DNA of 64,000 nucleotides from Eucalyptus grandis (lineage: Eukaryota; Streptophyta; Magnoliopsida; Myrtales; Myrtaceae), in NCBI RefSeq assembly GCF_016545825.1, contig NC_052616.1:8866001-8930000 (forward strand), in the 5' to 3' direction. Shown piece by piece: positions 1 through 12,334 of the stretch. Under the pieces are notes generated by a model that saw nothing but the letters and a program-made list of their open reading frames with translations, was not told the DNA's origin and did not search any database. The position numbers were made by a program, and so were the translations under genes. Position 1 is the first letter of the stretch; the number at the start of each line of letters is the position of its first letter.

Positions 1-377
1 GGTATGGAAAATCCATTATGTACTCCATTTCAGCAAACGATTGTTTTCGATGATTGGAATATGCAGTGGATGTCTTAATTTTTCTTTTTTGCTCGATCTC
101 TTACACGATCTGCAGGCAAAAACAGATATCGTTCATTTCAATCGCATCATGATTCGATCCATAGGTTATAGCAGCAGTTGCGAGAAGTTGATGAACATAC
201 CTGATATTCCTTTAGCAGCTTCTTGTCATAATTTAACCTCGTATTCTTGTGGAAAGGTATTCTACTGAATAATAATATTCTTGAAAAGAGTACGGTGAGA
301 TGCTAAATGTGTTCCATGCTTATGTTCCGTTGACTCAATAATTGCTTTGGCTTATGATAAATTCTGGTGACAGGTCA
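1..377 (+). other. 3' flank of a HIPP gene lying just upstream of the window
   Basis: This stretch has no gene of its own. It matches the sequence about 200 bases after the stop codons of g1 and g4 (compare 16370 onward and 29636 onward): the same start, the same AAACGATTGTTTTC block, and the same CTGCAGGCAAAAACAGATATC block. By that alignment the stop codon of a further HIPP copy should lie about 0.2 kb before base 1. The match is broken at 377 by a copia element and resumes at 4750. Confidence 0.7.
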
Positions 378-378
378 A

Positions 379-390
379 TGGCATCAGAGC
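379..390 (+). other. Primer-binding-site remnant of copia-1
   Basis: TGGCATCAGAGC differs by one base from the usual copia primer-binding site complementary to initiator tRNA-Met (TGGTATCAGAGC). It sits at the left edge of the element, where a 5' LTR should come before it. Confidence 0.55.
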
Positions 391-511
391 AATTCAGGTT
401 CTTCGTTCTTGTATTGCGAATGCTGACTAGATAGCCGTAAAACATTCGACTGTTCAATTTGATATTGAACGATTCACCAAGATAAATAATTTCACACTAT
501 GGTGGAGAAGG

Positions 512-1175
512 ATGAAGGATTTGTTGATTCAACGGGGTTTATCAAAGGTTCTTCTGGAAAGATCGAACAAGCCGAACACCATCAGTGACGAGGATTGCGC
601 CAACATGGAGGAGAGGGTGTGCAGCGCAATCCAATTGAGCCTATCGGATGAGGACCTTCAATATGTGGTGGAAATTGAATTTGCTTTGGAGGTATGGGTC
701 AAACTCGAAAGCATCTACATGACAAAATCTCTTACGAACAAGTTGTTCTTGAAGAAGAGATTGTATTCGCTTCAAATGAGTGAAGGGGGAGATTTATTGG
801 AACACCTCACCGTGTTCCATCAAAAGATCAAAGAACTTACAAGCTTGGAGGTAAAGTTCAAGGATGAAGACATAGCGCTTCTACTATTGGTGTCGTTGCC
901 AAATTCGTTTAACCACTTAGTAACTACGCTCTTTTATGGTAAGGAAACCTTGGAGATTGAAGAGGTGATTGCTGCCCTACTTTCAAACGACACTCAGAAA
1001 AAGGCAAGTAGCTCAAAATCTGAGAGAGAGAGAGACTCTTTAGGAAGGAGAAAAGCAGTCAAGGTAGAGGATGATCAATGGATCGAGGATTGAGCTGTAG
1101 GGGTTGATCAAAATCCAATGGAAAGTTTGAAGATGCTACGGGTGTAATGAGGAAGGGCATACCAAGAGATTTTGT
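512..1175 (+). pseudogene. copia-1 gag remnant with zinc knuckle
   Basis: An open stretch of 193 codons (512-1093) has the copia gag (UBN2-type) layout: WVKLESIY near residue 62, then LFLKKRLYSLQM, then a DEDIALLLLVSLPNSF block. These are typical of capsid-like Gag of plant copia elements. A frameshift separates it from a CCHC zinc knuckle at 1134-1175 (C-x2-C-x4-H-x4-C, with Cys codons at 1134, 1143 and 1173 and His at 1158). The family role is RNA packaging into virus-like particles. The reading frame is interrupted, so this is a relic. Confidence 0.8.
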
Positions 1176-1253
1176 CCAAATAAGAATGAGAAAAAGAAGA
1201 GCTCGGATGAAACAAGTGTAGCTGATAGCACTGAGGCCAATTATGGAGACGTC

Positions 1254-4152
1254 TTGTCTATATCGTTGGGGGAGGATACCTTCAAAGATTTGTGGATCTT
1301 GGACTTCGGATGCACTTATCATATGTGTCCTCATCGAGAAGGCTTCAATAAGTACAAGGCATATGATGGTGGTTCAATTCTCATGGGGAATGACACTTTG
1401 TGCAAGACTGTGGGAGTTCGAACTGTGAAAATTAGGATGTTTGGTGGCACGATTAGAATCCTAGTGGATGTGTGTCATGTACCGGGTCTAAGGAAGAATT
1501 TGATCTCATTGGGAGCACTTGAATCCAATGGATGCAAGTACTCGGGTCAAGGTGGAGTCTTGAAGGTGATCATGGGAGGTCTGGTTGTTCTAAAGGGATA
1601 GATGCACAATAACCTATATCAACTTATAGGAACCACATTGCAAGGTGGAGCATATGTGTCCACGAATGCTAGCACTAAGATATATAACACCTGTCTATGG
1701 CATATGTGCCTCGGGCATATGGGGTAAAGAGGATTGATGGAGCTTCAAAGAGGAATGCACTCCAAGGAATAAAAACATGCAAAATTTCTACAAATTTTGT
1801 GTGTTTGGAAAACAATGCAGAGTACGATTTAAGGTTGCAAATCATAGAAGCAAGGGCATGCTCGAGTATGTACACACGGATGTATGGGTCCTTCACAGGT
1901 AAAGTCAAAAGGTGGGAAGGAATACTTTGTGACATTCGTTGACGATTTCTCTCAGAAAGTTTGGGTCTACTTCATGCAATACAAAAGTGAGATCTTTGAC
2001 AAGTTCAAAGAATGGAAAGCCAAAGTTGAGACTTCAATAGAGAAAAAGCTTAAGTGCTTGAGATCAGACAATGGATGAGAATACAAATCGACACCGTTAA
2101 TGGAGCTTTGCAATAATGAAGGGATTAGACAACACTTCTCAGTTCCGGATACACCCCAACAAAATGGCGTAGCAGAAAGGATGAGCCAGACCTTATTAGA
2201 GAGAGCTCAGTATGAGGTTGCATGCAGGATTAGGCAAGGTGTTTTGAGTAGAAGCTATCTACATAGCATGTTATATTGAGAAAAAAGTTTTGACGAAAAG
2301 GAATGTTATGTTCAATGAATTTGCAATGTTGAAGTCAAGCAGCGTGCTACAAGCGACTACTGAAGAGAAGAGTGATAAATCCATATTTAAGGTGGAGCTT
2401 GAAGCCAAAGAATCTATAGAGAATGGCAAGTCTTTCAATAAAGCTCTGGAAGTAAAAAAAAAAAATGGTAGAAGTTCCTCGTACCATTGTGACATGTCGA
2501 GGAAAGTGCACTCTCAAAGCATCAAAGAGATACGATTTTGAGGACTTGGTTGCTTATGCTCTAACCATAGGCTCCTATGATCCAGGCTCTTATCATGAAG
2601 CTTTGAAATGTGATCACAAAGAAAAGTGGATGACCGCAATGATTGAGGGGATGGAGTCATTACAAAAGAATGAGACGTGGAAACTTGTGAAAAAGCCCAA
2701 GGATTGGAAAGTCATTGGCTGTAAATGAGTTCTTCAAAGAAAGGAAGCAACAACGGAGAAAGAGCAAGAGAGATTCAAGACCCGACCTGTTGCTAAGGGC
2801 TATGCATAGAAGGAGGGGATTAATTATGACAAGATATTTTCTCCAGTTGTAAAACACACGTCAATTTGTGTTTTACTAGCTATGGTGGCCAGTTATGACT
2901 TGGAGCCCAAGCAGCTACATTGGAAGATGGCATTCCTTCATGGTGACTTGGAGGAGAAAATTTACATGGAGTAGCCTGAAGGCTTCAAGGTGCAAGGCAA
3001 GGAGAATCACATTTGTTTGCTCAAGAGATCACTTGATGGTTTGAAGCAATCTCCGAGGCAATGGAATAAAAAGATTTGATTCTTTTATGCTTCATATTGG
3101 CTACATGAGGAGTGTGCATGATTCTTGTGTCTACTATAGAGTTTTGGTTGATAAGTCAATTATTCTATTAATGCTCTATGTTGATGATATGTTGATTGCT
3201 GCAAGAAAAATGAGAGATATCATTTCCCTAAAGTCTCAGTTACGCAACGAGTTTGAAATGAAGGATCTTGTTGATGCAAAGAGGATCTTTGGCATGGAAA
3301 TCTTTCGAGATAGACGTGCAAGTAATTTTTGGGTAAATTAGAAGAAGTATGTTGAGAAAATCTTAAAGTGGTTCAACATGGGGAAGGCTAAGTTGGTCTG
3401 TACACCCTTAGCAAATCACTTCAAATTATCCGAGAAATAATACCCTAGTTCACATGAGAAGGTTGTAAACATGTCTCGAGTACCCTATTCTAGTGCAATA
3501 GGGAGCCTCATGTATGCTATGGTTTGTAGCAGACCAAATTTGGCTCATGCAGTGAGTCTTATTACGATACATGAGCAATCCGGGTAAGGAGCATTGGGAA
3601 GCTATTAAGTTGATCTTTCGTTATTTGGTTGGAACTACCAAAATGGGTTTGATGTTTAGTTCAAAGGGAGAATTGATCGATTTAGCAGGTTATGTCAATT
3701 CAAACTTCGCTAGTGATTTGGATAAATGAAGGTCCATTGTGGGATAAGTCTTTACTCTTGGAAGTGGAGCTATTTCATGGAGGGCAATGCTTCAATCTAC
3801 TATAGCATTGTTTACAACCAAAGCTGAGTATATGGCAACAACAGAGGCTCCGAATGAGAGAATATGGCTGACCGATTTGGACACGAAGTTGTATTTAAAG
3901 TAGGATAGTGCTATAGTATATTGTGATAGCCAAAGCGCAATATGTCTCACGAAGAATCAAGTGTTTCCTTCCATAACAAAACACATTGAAGTTCGCTACC
4001 ACAATATTCGAGAATTTGTGGAGAATGATAGCATTACTTTGAAGAAAATCCATACTAAAGATAAACCCATGAATATGCTCATGAAGACAGTTACTACAGA
4101 GAAGTTCAAGTCCTACAAGGACTTGATTTCTCTCACTCATCATCAAAGTTGA
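1254..4152 (+). pseudogene. copia-1 pol remnant (protease, integrase, RT, RNase H)
   Basis: Fragments in several frames follow the copia pol order. The protease region near 1291 reads LDFGCTYHMC, so the catalytic DSG has become DFG. Integrase is seen from about 1884 (GGKEYFVTFVDDFS), then RSDNG followed by a stop near 2076, then TPQQNGVAER near 2152. Reverse transcriptase starts near 2580, and its YVDDM catalytic motif lies at 3177-3191. RNase H is seen near 3805 (TTKAEYMATTEA) and 3925 (DSQSAICLTKN). Stops occur in most domains. The order and the adjacent gag leave little doubt about identity. Confidence 0.85.
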
Positions 4153-4270
4153 TGGAGACTGCACTAGTCTAGGTGCGGGCGTACCTTTACAAAGGTACAG
4201 TGGAAAGAGAAATATATTCGTTTTCTTGATTCGAGTAGAGGCTTGTGGTTTATTCTAGCCAAAGGTGGAG

Positions 4271-4749
4271 TTTCATTGATGTTATCTTGAATTTCACGAA
4301 ATTTTGATTGATTAGAGATCCAAAAAAGTTGACTAGGAAGTCTAGGAAGGCTTGGAGCTTGTAGGCTTTACTCTCTAGATATATTTCCTAGATTTGGACC
4401 TATCTACAAGGGATTTCATGGGAAATAATCCAAATTCAATGTAACTGGGATATGTCATGATAACCCTAATATTTAGGGGATAATCACGAAAGATTTATTA
4501 GTTAGTTTCACAACTTATAAGATCTTTAGGTGAAATTCCTTTCCTATTAGGATTAGGGAAATGGGGATTTGAGGATCTATTTATTCAGTGTTGAATCTTA
4601 TATAGAAATATGCTCAAGAAATAAGAAATTGTCTCTCTCCCGTGGACATAGGCCGATTTTCACCAAACCACGTAAATCTATGTATTCTTGATTATTCTTG
4701 TTTTTCAATATTTACATCTCATCTAGTTAGGGTGCTCTTCCACACAACA
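4271..4749 (+). repeat. 3' LTR of copia-1
   Basis: The stretch follows a purine-rich AAAGGTGGAG tract at about 4261-4270, which suits a polypurine tract. It carries a TATATAG motif near 4600 and, near 4640-4680, the CCGTGGACATAGGC and CCACGTAAATCT words that I recognise from the 3' part of many plant copia LTRs. It ends with CACACAACA at 4749. The left boundary is estimated. There is no matching LTR at the other end. Confidence 0.6.
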
Positions 4750-5293
4750 ATCAGGTCAAGTGACTTCACGCAAGCTGCGAGCAGGCTGGTCATACTTGCT
4801 GAATTTACACGAAAACTTCTTAACCAAAACAAGATAAGAAAGTCTGGCCTTAGACCTTGCATGCTGGAAACTGTCGTCATTTTCTTGTGCTGTTTGCTTA
4901 AATTCGATCGCATGCGTGAACCACGGATAGGCCAATTAACAAATCAGTGCCATTCTTATCAATTAAATGAGAAGAAAAAAGACAGCTCTGTTTCATTGCG
5001 TCGTTTGGAAGAATTTGATGACATGGCTGCAACCCTCATCTTTGAATGTGGATATATTCCCCTTTAGGTTGAAGGGAAAAGGGAGCTTATATGACTATTA
5101 TTCGCGGACTTGATGTGCCTGCCACGGGGCCGAGGATGGGTTCGCGGGATGCTCTTCTGTTCTTCTTTGAAGACTTTTTATATACTTGTACATCATACCA
5201 TCCTTGTTAACAAACTTATACTGTTGAATCATTCTCACTCAATCTTCTCTGAACCAGCAGCAATGAATTTCGTAATGAGAGTCATATGTCACA
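4750..5293. other. Duplicated HIPP downstream flank
   Basis: After the copia insertion the host sequence continues and matches 16740-17240 and 30015-30500 at a lower level than those two match each other. So this is an older copy of the block. The open frame at 4642-5067 lies half in the LTR and half here, and the paralogous stretches do not keep it open, so I do not call it a gene. Confidence 0.65.
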
Positions 5294-5479
5294 GGTTGAT
5301 TGATCCAATGTTCCTTTACCTGTACGGCTTTTTTACTTTCTTCCAAAGTCAGTATTTCTCACACACTCATAGAGATCATAGAGAGAAATACTTTTGGAGA
5401 GAGAATCTCTAGATTCTAAATACTTGTGAGGTGATACAAATTAAATGGAGGAGACCTCCTTAAGCTCCACATAGTAATA
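5294..5479. other. Unassigned AT-rich sequence
   Basis: Similarity to the duplicated block ends near 5293. I see no gene or repeat structure here. Confidence 0.4.
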
Positions 5480-5975
5480 TTTTTATTCATCTGTTTTTTT
5501 GTTCTTTTGCTCCACGGAATAGAAAAACAACAAAAACTCATTTGGTAATGTCAATTAATTTTTCTATTTCCCGGAATACAAAAGTGGTCAGGGAATAGAT
5601 TTGAAATGAAAACAAGCAATAAAAAATAGTAGCTTCTTATTCCCAATAACAATTTCTAGAAATAAATCTTCTTTTTTTCTTTTCTTCTTCTTCCTTGCCG
5701 CCTGCACCATCTGTCGTGGCCAGCAGCAAAAGAAGAAGAGAGGAAAAAAAAAAAAAAAAAAAAAATCTCAAAATAATTATTAAAAAATTAAAATAAATTC
5801 ATATTCTTTTTTTTTTTTATAATTTTGAAAATAGAAATTTTGTGTAATTATCAAACGCATTGTTTTCCTCATAAACTGTTCGGAGGAGTAAAAATAGGAA
5901 AGAACTATTTCTTAAAATATATATATATATATATATACATATATTCCCGCGAACAAAAATGTCACCAAATGCATT
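5480..5975. mobile_element. MITE-like inverted-repeat element
   Basis: The left part (TTGTTCTTTTGCTCC, then CTCATTTGGTAATGTC) is the imperfect reverse complement of right-hand sequences near 5845-5970 (AACGCATTGTTTTCC, GGAAAGAACTATT, and GTCACCAAATGCATTC). The centre has a pyrimidine tract, a short GC-rich core near 5695-5725 and a purine/poly-A tract, followed by an (AT)n run at about 5918-5937. Boundaries are approximate and I could not define a target duplication. Confidence 0.4.
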
Positions 5976-6129
5976 CTTAATATACAAGTACTCTTTAGAT
6001 TACAATCATAGACGCCTCCTCAATTTAACGGTGAAAATTCTATTTTTCCATCTACCAACAATCTGCATTTATTACAAAAACATTTCAGAATAATGTACAT
6101 TTATGATTTTGCTCATCTCTAGAATATTC

Positions 6130-8153
6130 CCGAGAAAATTAGAAAGGCTTGCTTGGTCTTCTTGGATCATTTTCGACCCTTCATGTTTGGAAACCTATAG
6201 ACCATGATATTCTCCTCCACCTTATCAAGCGACACCCTTGTTGCATTTTCGATAGGGAATGTATCAAGATGCTTTTTGAATCGCCAAAGAGCTTTCATAG
6301 GTTCCCAACTAGTTTTACTCTTAGATAGACCCTTCCATTAGATAAAATATTCTTGCTTCGATGCAAAATACCGCCTTCATCAAACTCAATCTACCATAAG
6401 AAATTGATATCACGATCATATAAGGTTTTAGTTCCAAGAGATCCCCATTGCAACTCTCCTCGATCTGGGTCTTCTTCATCTACATGAAAAGGTTTAAGCA
6501 CACTCACATGTAACATCGAATGTACCTTTAGTTTTGGTGGGAGCTCTAGTAAGTGCTACCTTCCCGACTTGTTGCAACACTCGGATGGCCCGTCATACTG
6601 ACGGATCAATCCCTTGTGCACATCTCAGTATCAAAGAACTAAGTAAAATTTTGCCAACACCAAGTCCTCGACTTGGTACTCCATGTGCCGTCACTTCTTG
6701 TCAGCTCAGTTCTTCATGCGTTTTAAGGTCTTGTGTAGAAAAGTCCTTACCGAGTCTGCTTGTTCCTACCACTCCTTAGAGAACTTGTAAGTCAATGGGA
6801 GTAGTCCTTGATAGCCCGTTGCAACCGTACTTAGAGTGAGTGGTTGTTGCCCCATCATGATCTTGAAAGGACTTGGTTCATAAACTCACTTCGCTATAGG
6901 TTATGGGACAAAAGGGCTACATCAATCGACTTCACACAATCCTTTTGCATTGTGCTCATGTAGTGTTTGAAATACAACTACAAGAGCACATTCACTCTCT
7001 TTGTCTAACTGTCAATTTGGGGATGTAAACTTGTGGAGAAGTTCAGGCTTCAGCTCTAGCAGCTTAAAGAGCTTAGTCCAGAATCTCCTACTGAATTGAG
7101 AATCACAATTGTTCATGATTGTCTACCGTATGTCTCAATACCTGACAATTTGCTTTAGGAATAGCTAAGCCTCCTCCTCAGCTGGGAAGTCCTTTGTTGC
7201 TGGCACGAACATTGTGTACTTAAAAGACCAATCCACCATGGCCATGTGAGTCCAGCAACCTTTGGAATTATGCAAATTCACAATAAAGTCCATGGAGACA
7301 CTCTACCATTGACGCTTCAAGATAACAAGTGGCTCATGGGGCCCTACCAATGACCATTGTTTGAGCTTGTCTTGTTAGCACACAAGAGACATCCTCACAT
7401 AAGCATCCACATCAATGCACAAATACAACCAAAAGTAATGATCCACCACAAGTGCCATCATGCGATGGATCCCTGGATAACCTACCCACTTGGAATTGTG
7501 ATACTCGCATAGCACCTCTTTTCGTAGCTTTCCATGAAGTAGCAGGTATAGTCGTTGCCCTTTAGTGTAGAGTAGATCGCTCTCATATCAAAATTATCGA
7601 GTCTTGCCCTCTCATGCATGCTCAAGGAGTGCCTTGGCCATTGGGCTGTGTCGTATCCCTTCCTTGATGTGCTCGATCCATGGATATTTAGGTTGACTGA
7701 TGGTTGCCAGCTCCATCTTTTAGCTCAGTGCGTTGCCACAAAATTGGCCTTCTTATTATTGAACTACAGCATGTAGTTGAGCTCCACAAGGAAGTCTTGC
7801 CAACAAGCTTGCTTTGAAATCAGCTTCATTGGGGTTTACAAGTAGCTTGTGACGACATTGTTGGTACTCACTACAAACCCGATCCCAAGAGATGATATCA
7901 CCATGTGTGAAGGTAGTACTCCATCACCGTCATTGCCATCGCTTGGACCATGTATTGCCATTCAATCTCATTCATCTTCCTTGATTCAAACGCCATCGGG
8001 TGTCCTTATTGCATTAGAACACCACTAATAGCATAATTGGAAACATCCATCTCTACCTCATAGGGCTTTGAGTGGTCAAGCAGCACAAGCACTTATTCCT
8101 TAGTCATCACTTGCTAGCTAGTTGAACACCTTTGGATATTGAGCCTTGTCAAC
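6130..8153 (-). pseudogene. Degenerate Ty3-gypsy (chromodomain type) pol remnant
   Basis: Read on the minus strand, the order is RNase H, integrase zinc finger, integrase core, chromodomain. RNase H lies near 8110-7690, with words such as PYEVEMDVSNYAISGVLMQ. The HHCC zinc-finger region lies near 7540-7340 (EYHNSKWVGYPGIHRMM). The integrase core lies near 7300-6850, with a decayed SQFSRRFWTKLFKLL stretch. A chromodomain-like end lies near 6350-6180 (SWEPMKALWRFKKHLDTF). Stops and frameshifts are frequent, so it is inactive. The family inserts cDNA into the genome, and the chromodomain form is thought to target heterochromatin. Gag, protease and most of the RT are not visible. The element is cut at 8153 by a solo LTR. 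Confidence 0.8.
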
Positions 8154-11105
8154 TGTTGACACCTAAATTTTAACGATTTAGTTTATTTATTTATTGCATA
8201 GGAAATTAGGGCTTAATTTTATTAATTACATAGCATATAGATTTAGGTGCATTTTATTTTAATTGGCATTTTATTTATTGGACCGGTGCGGATGGGTTCG
8301 AATTAGATGGATTAGGCTCACGAAGCGAGCAAGTTGGCTCAAGCCCGTGTTTTTTTAATAATTAAAAATTATCTCGTGGGAATATAATATTTTAAAATTT
8401 TTCCGAGATATGAATCTTTTTTGGATAGGGCAGATGGGTAAAAGAATATTGCGATTTGATTTTTGAAAGATTTGGATTTAGAGAAAAATTTCATCTTAAT
8501 CTCGAATCCTTATCAGTATGGGATGGATTTTATGAAAAATATTGCGGATGTTGATTTGAGGAAGAATTTAAAAATCCAATTTCTTCCCCTATAAAAGGCC
8601 ACACATATTGATACATACGGCGACAAGAGGGGGGCTATCAGATCATCACGGCGAAAAACCTAACAACGCATAGAACACGCACGTGAAAAGAGAGAGAGAT
8701 TCATGGCCACAAGGCAAAGCTTTATCATATAGAAAGCATGGCCGTGACTTCAATGGACATATTCAGCCAAGGGGAGCTTCAGAAGACGTGAGAGGGAACA
8801 CGTGAGAGAAAAGAAGGGCAATAGAGAGGTTGTTCGTGCAAGAAGGAGCCGGATCCTTCAACTCTGAAAAATTGTCCACCACCGTCAGAAAAGGAAAAAA
8901 GGGAGAATCCCTCTTCTGCAAGTTGGACATCTACAAATTGAAGAAGCCTTGAAGGAGAGAACCTGCGAGAAGATCGACACGCACTAGAGAGAGAACGAAA
9001 TCTTCTCTCTCCACGACGCTGCCCGCAAAACCTTGACTCCATCTTCGTTGCATCGTCTTCACGTGACCGCCGCAACAGCGCGTCCAAGACCCCCATGAGT
9101 CCCGCAAATCGGATGCCACCCTTGCCGACATAGTTCCATTGCCTCGCTCGAGTCCTTCGTGACGCCGCTGTTGCCCGAGACGTGCCACCCCGACGTTGAG
9201 CCGCCCCCTGATTTGTGGTGACTTTGTTGATCTGTCTATTGGTTGCTACCCAGGGGCACTTTGTTGAACCACCACGAGGCTTGCCGCTGTCCTTTGACGA
9301 AGTGTGATCACAGACATCACCAGGCACGAGTCCACCACTTCGCTGAGTGTCCTGGCTTTCCTCGGCAGTTTGTTGGGGCAATTCAAGTCCAATTCAGTGA
9401 GCCTCAACACCACCAAAATCCAGTCCCGACATCCAAGTCCAAGCTGTGAGCCTCGCTGAGCATTACCATATCACGTCGCGAGTAACCGTAGCCGTTTGAG
9501 GATCGGAATTTGGGAGCCAATATTCAGAATAGGTAAAAAATTTGTCTATTTTGATTTCCAAAAATTCCGTTTCCTTATTTGATATATTCGTTGATGCACA
9601 TGATTGAAATCCCTAGCGTGATATTCGCAACTCGAGGAGCTCTCAAATTAGGGATTGTCAGTCCGATTTTCGTGCCCGAAATCCGACTCGCAATCTCTTG
9701 CAAAAATCGACAATCCGATCTCACGCCCGAGATTCAATTCGCGATTTAATTTTAAATTGGTCAACCCGATCTCATGCGCGAGATATGGTTCACCAATTTT
9801 TTAGATATCAATCTTATCTTGCTTGATTTGCTGTTTTGAGTCAATTTTATTTTCGTAAAGAAAAAAATTGAATTAGGATTAGGTTCGTTTTAGAATATTC
9901 TCAGTCTTAGGGTTATCTTGCATGTTTAAAATTGCAATCTTATTTTGAATTTTTAAATAAATAAAAATCCAAAAAATGCGTTCATTTAGGATGTTAGTTT
10001 TCTTTAATTTAAATGGCACGCTTAATTATTTGGCAATTTTAAATTTCGAATTTTACAAAGAAAAATACAAAAAAATCATCATGCATGTATCATATAGAAT
10101 TAGGGCATCTTTGGCACGTCATTGCATATTAGGTTGATTGCATGTTTAGTTTTATTTAAATAAATCTTTTAGATAGATTGCATTTTAGGTTAGAGATTAC
10201 TTGGTTAAGATAAGATTCTAGTTTAAATTAGGATTTGGCTTAACCTAATTACTAATACAAATTGGATAGAATTTTAATCTAGCTAGGTAATTTTTGCATC
10301 TTAATTTCGAATTTCATAAAAAAAAAAAATGTCTTTGAATAGATTCATTTCATTCTCTAAGATAGTTTACATTTTTAGGAATTGAAATATCAAATGCACG
10401 TCATTTAGTTTTTTAGGCCCATTTAATTAGAAACCGCCCGTCAATAGAATTAGATCATTTAGGTTGCATTTAATTATTGCATATCTTTAGGATTTACTTT
10501 ACTAATGTCATATAGCTTAGGTCATGTTGCCATGTCATATTAGATTATTAGCATGCATCGCATGATTCTCATTAAATAAAGTGAAAACAAAAAATTGCTT
10601 GATGGCGTGTTAATTAGAAATCATATCTAAGATTGCTGATGTGAATTCTGATCTAACACTGCAGATGCTTTTGTTGCTTTGAGGTAAGTTCTGCATCATT
10701 TAATTGCTTTCTTAGGTGTTAAATTGGTGGTTTGGCACCTGCATGAACACCTCACATGTTAGGGAAATAGATTTAAAATCAATCCAAATTGCTTGCCAAA
10801 CATTTTTCAAAATAAAAAGAAAGGTACCGAAAGGGCGTTAGAGAAATCTAACGTAACCAAGTCCCCGTACCCTTAGTCTCTGGTTTGTAGGAGTAAAGTA
10901 AATCTCCTGTTACTTTACTAGGGTTTCTAATCGACCCACCAAAAATAGATTAGTGGCGACTCCTAGTTAAAATTCAATTGCATGTTAACAATTCAAATCT
11001 AAGTCGCGAATTGGTATGGGCTTGGGAGAGCCCGAGTTAAGTTTAGGCTTAACAATCCATTAGCCAAACCCTAGGTGGTTCACCCCCGAAAAATTGGTTG
11101 CGACA
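8154..11105 (+). repeat. 2.95-kb solo LTR (Ty3-gypsy type) with TCAAC target duplication
   Basis: The stretch begins TGTTGACACC and ends TTGCGACA. It is flanked on both sides by TCAAC (8149-8153 and 11106-11110), the 5-bp target duplication expected of an LTR element. No internal domains lie between, so it is a solo LTR left by LTR-LTR recombination. A TATAAAA box at 8590-8596 probably marks the U3 promoter. TGGCGACTCC near 10952 resembles the primer-binding word of long gypsy elements, but here it lies inside the LTR. The 200-codon minus-strand frame at 8779-9381 lies within this LTR and shows no recognisable domain. Confidence 0.8.
8590..8596 (+). promoter_or_regulatory. TATA box of the solo LTR
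   Basis: TATAAAA lies about 436 bases into the LTR, with a C-rich stretch just before it. It is the likely core promoter of the LTR, and could in principle drive transcription to the right. Confidence 0.5.
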
Positions 11106-11289
11106 TCAACCATGGGTGAGGCTCTTGCGAGATCCAATGAGGCTTGCCCAATGCCGACAAGTGGCTGGAGGGAAGAAGGAAGGGAAAAGAAGTATAATTA
11201 AGTATCGGCTGTCGGTTTATTATGATTTCAATATTTAATGTCTGACCAAAGAAAGAAAACGAAAGATTGGGTATCTAGAGACTCTTCAT

Positions 11290-11640
11290 TAAAAATGAAT
11301 AATTTGGAATATATTTTTTCTGTGAGCGATCGCTTGAAATAATTAATTGCTTAAAGGTTTTCATTATTGGCAATAATTTATGTTGGAACTTTTTCATGGA
11401 TGATAGAAATACTTATCCTTCATTCATTTCTGTAAACGATATCAACAGTACTTCTTATTTCTAAAAATGATTTCTCGTATCGTTCACAGAAATGAATGAA
11501 CGGAAAATATTATCATCGTACAGGAAAACATTGAAACATAAATTATTAGTCAATATGAAAATATCTTCTATTAATTAATCATTTTAAATAATATAGACAA
11601 TCATTTAGTAAGAAAGTATTTTTCAAATTATTCATTTCTC
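11290..11640. mobile_element. Fold-back MITE (about 350 bp)
   Basis: The whole stretch is an imperfect inverted repeat centred near 11460. The outer arms are AAAAATGAATAATTTGG (about 11291) and the complementary AAATTATTCATTTCTC ending at 11640. The inner arms at 11419-11441 and 11478-11500 match with one mismatch. There is no coding capacity. The superfamily cannot be fixed because no clear target duplication is visible. Confidence 0.6.
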
Positions 11641-12334
11641 GCAATATCAATGTCATCTAAGATTCAACTCGAGATAGTTGCCGAAGAGAGTGGGCCGCGT
11701 TTATTCAAAGATATCACCCTCCTCAGATCAGCTCGTAGCTTGGATCGTTCCATCTGCTAAAGCGAGGTTTATCACGGCCCTTACTTTTACATTAGCTGAG
11801 TGAACCATCGCTGCCAGAATTCTTAGTGATGCGATCGGGCTAGAATTAAATAATAATTCATTGACCAAGACCTCGACTTCAACGAATCCAAAAGAGAATA
11901 ATAAAATAAGAAAATAGACAGGATGGGATCGATCTGGTGTGTGAAACGCGCACTTTCCTGGAGATTCATGTTTCACGATTGAAGAAATAGCACCTTTGCG
12001 CGACAAAAAGGTTATTATCTTTCACATTTCTTGTCAGAAACTTTAAAAAAAAAAAAATGCCCAGTGATGGCATTTTCAGAGATGATGCAGGGAGTGATGT
12101 CTGCTTCGACTCCGGTCCGATGTCTTTTGTCCTGACCCCTCTTCCGTTAATTTCGATTTGCCCTCGTGCTGCAAGATTTTCCTATCATTAACTCTTAAAA
12201 AATTGAGAGTGGAGTGCCGCTATAGATAATTGATAGTTGATCTCAGCACATTTTGAAAAGAAAAAATTATGGATTCAGCTCGAACTCTCTATCGCACAAA
12301 TTGTCAATTTAATTTCAATTCTTTTACTAATGAA
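11641..12334. other. Duplicated HIPP-downstream sequence
   Basis: This matches the stretch downstream of g2 and g5 (20650-21450 and 33920-34610). Shared words include CATCGCTGCCAG, AATAATAATTCATTGAC and TTTCACGATTGAAGAA, so it belongs to an older copy of the duplicated block. The 92-codon minus-strand frame at 11728-12006 is not kept open in the paralogues and has no recognisable domain. Confidence 0.6.

Larger units (their letters stand above)
378..4749 (+). mobile_element. Degenerate Ty1-copia retrotransposon without a 5' LTR (copia-1)
   Basis: The domain order is gag, CCHC zinc knuckle, protease, integrase, reverse transcriptase, RNase H, all on the plus strand and broken by many stops and frameshifts. 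Comparing the flanks with the duplicated host sequence near 16730 and 30005 places the insertion between 377 and about 4750. The left end begins almost directly at a primer-binding-like sequence, so no 5' LTR is present. The right end carries a typical copia 3' LTR ending in CACACAACA. Flanking repeats (GGTCA on the left, AATCA/GGTCA on the right) are too imperfect for a firm target-site duplication. The element cannot be autonomous. Confidence 0.85.

Noticed and set aside
4642..5067. 141-codon plus-strand open frame
   Set aside because: It crosses the boundary between the copia-1 LTR and host flank and is not open in the duplicated copies.
8779..9381. 200-codon minus-strand open frame
   Set aside because: It lies wholly inside the solo LTR, antisense to its likely transcript, and shows no recognisable domain.
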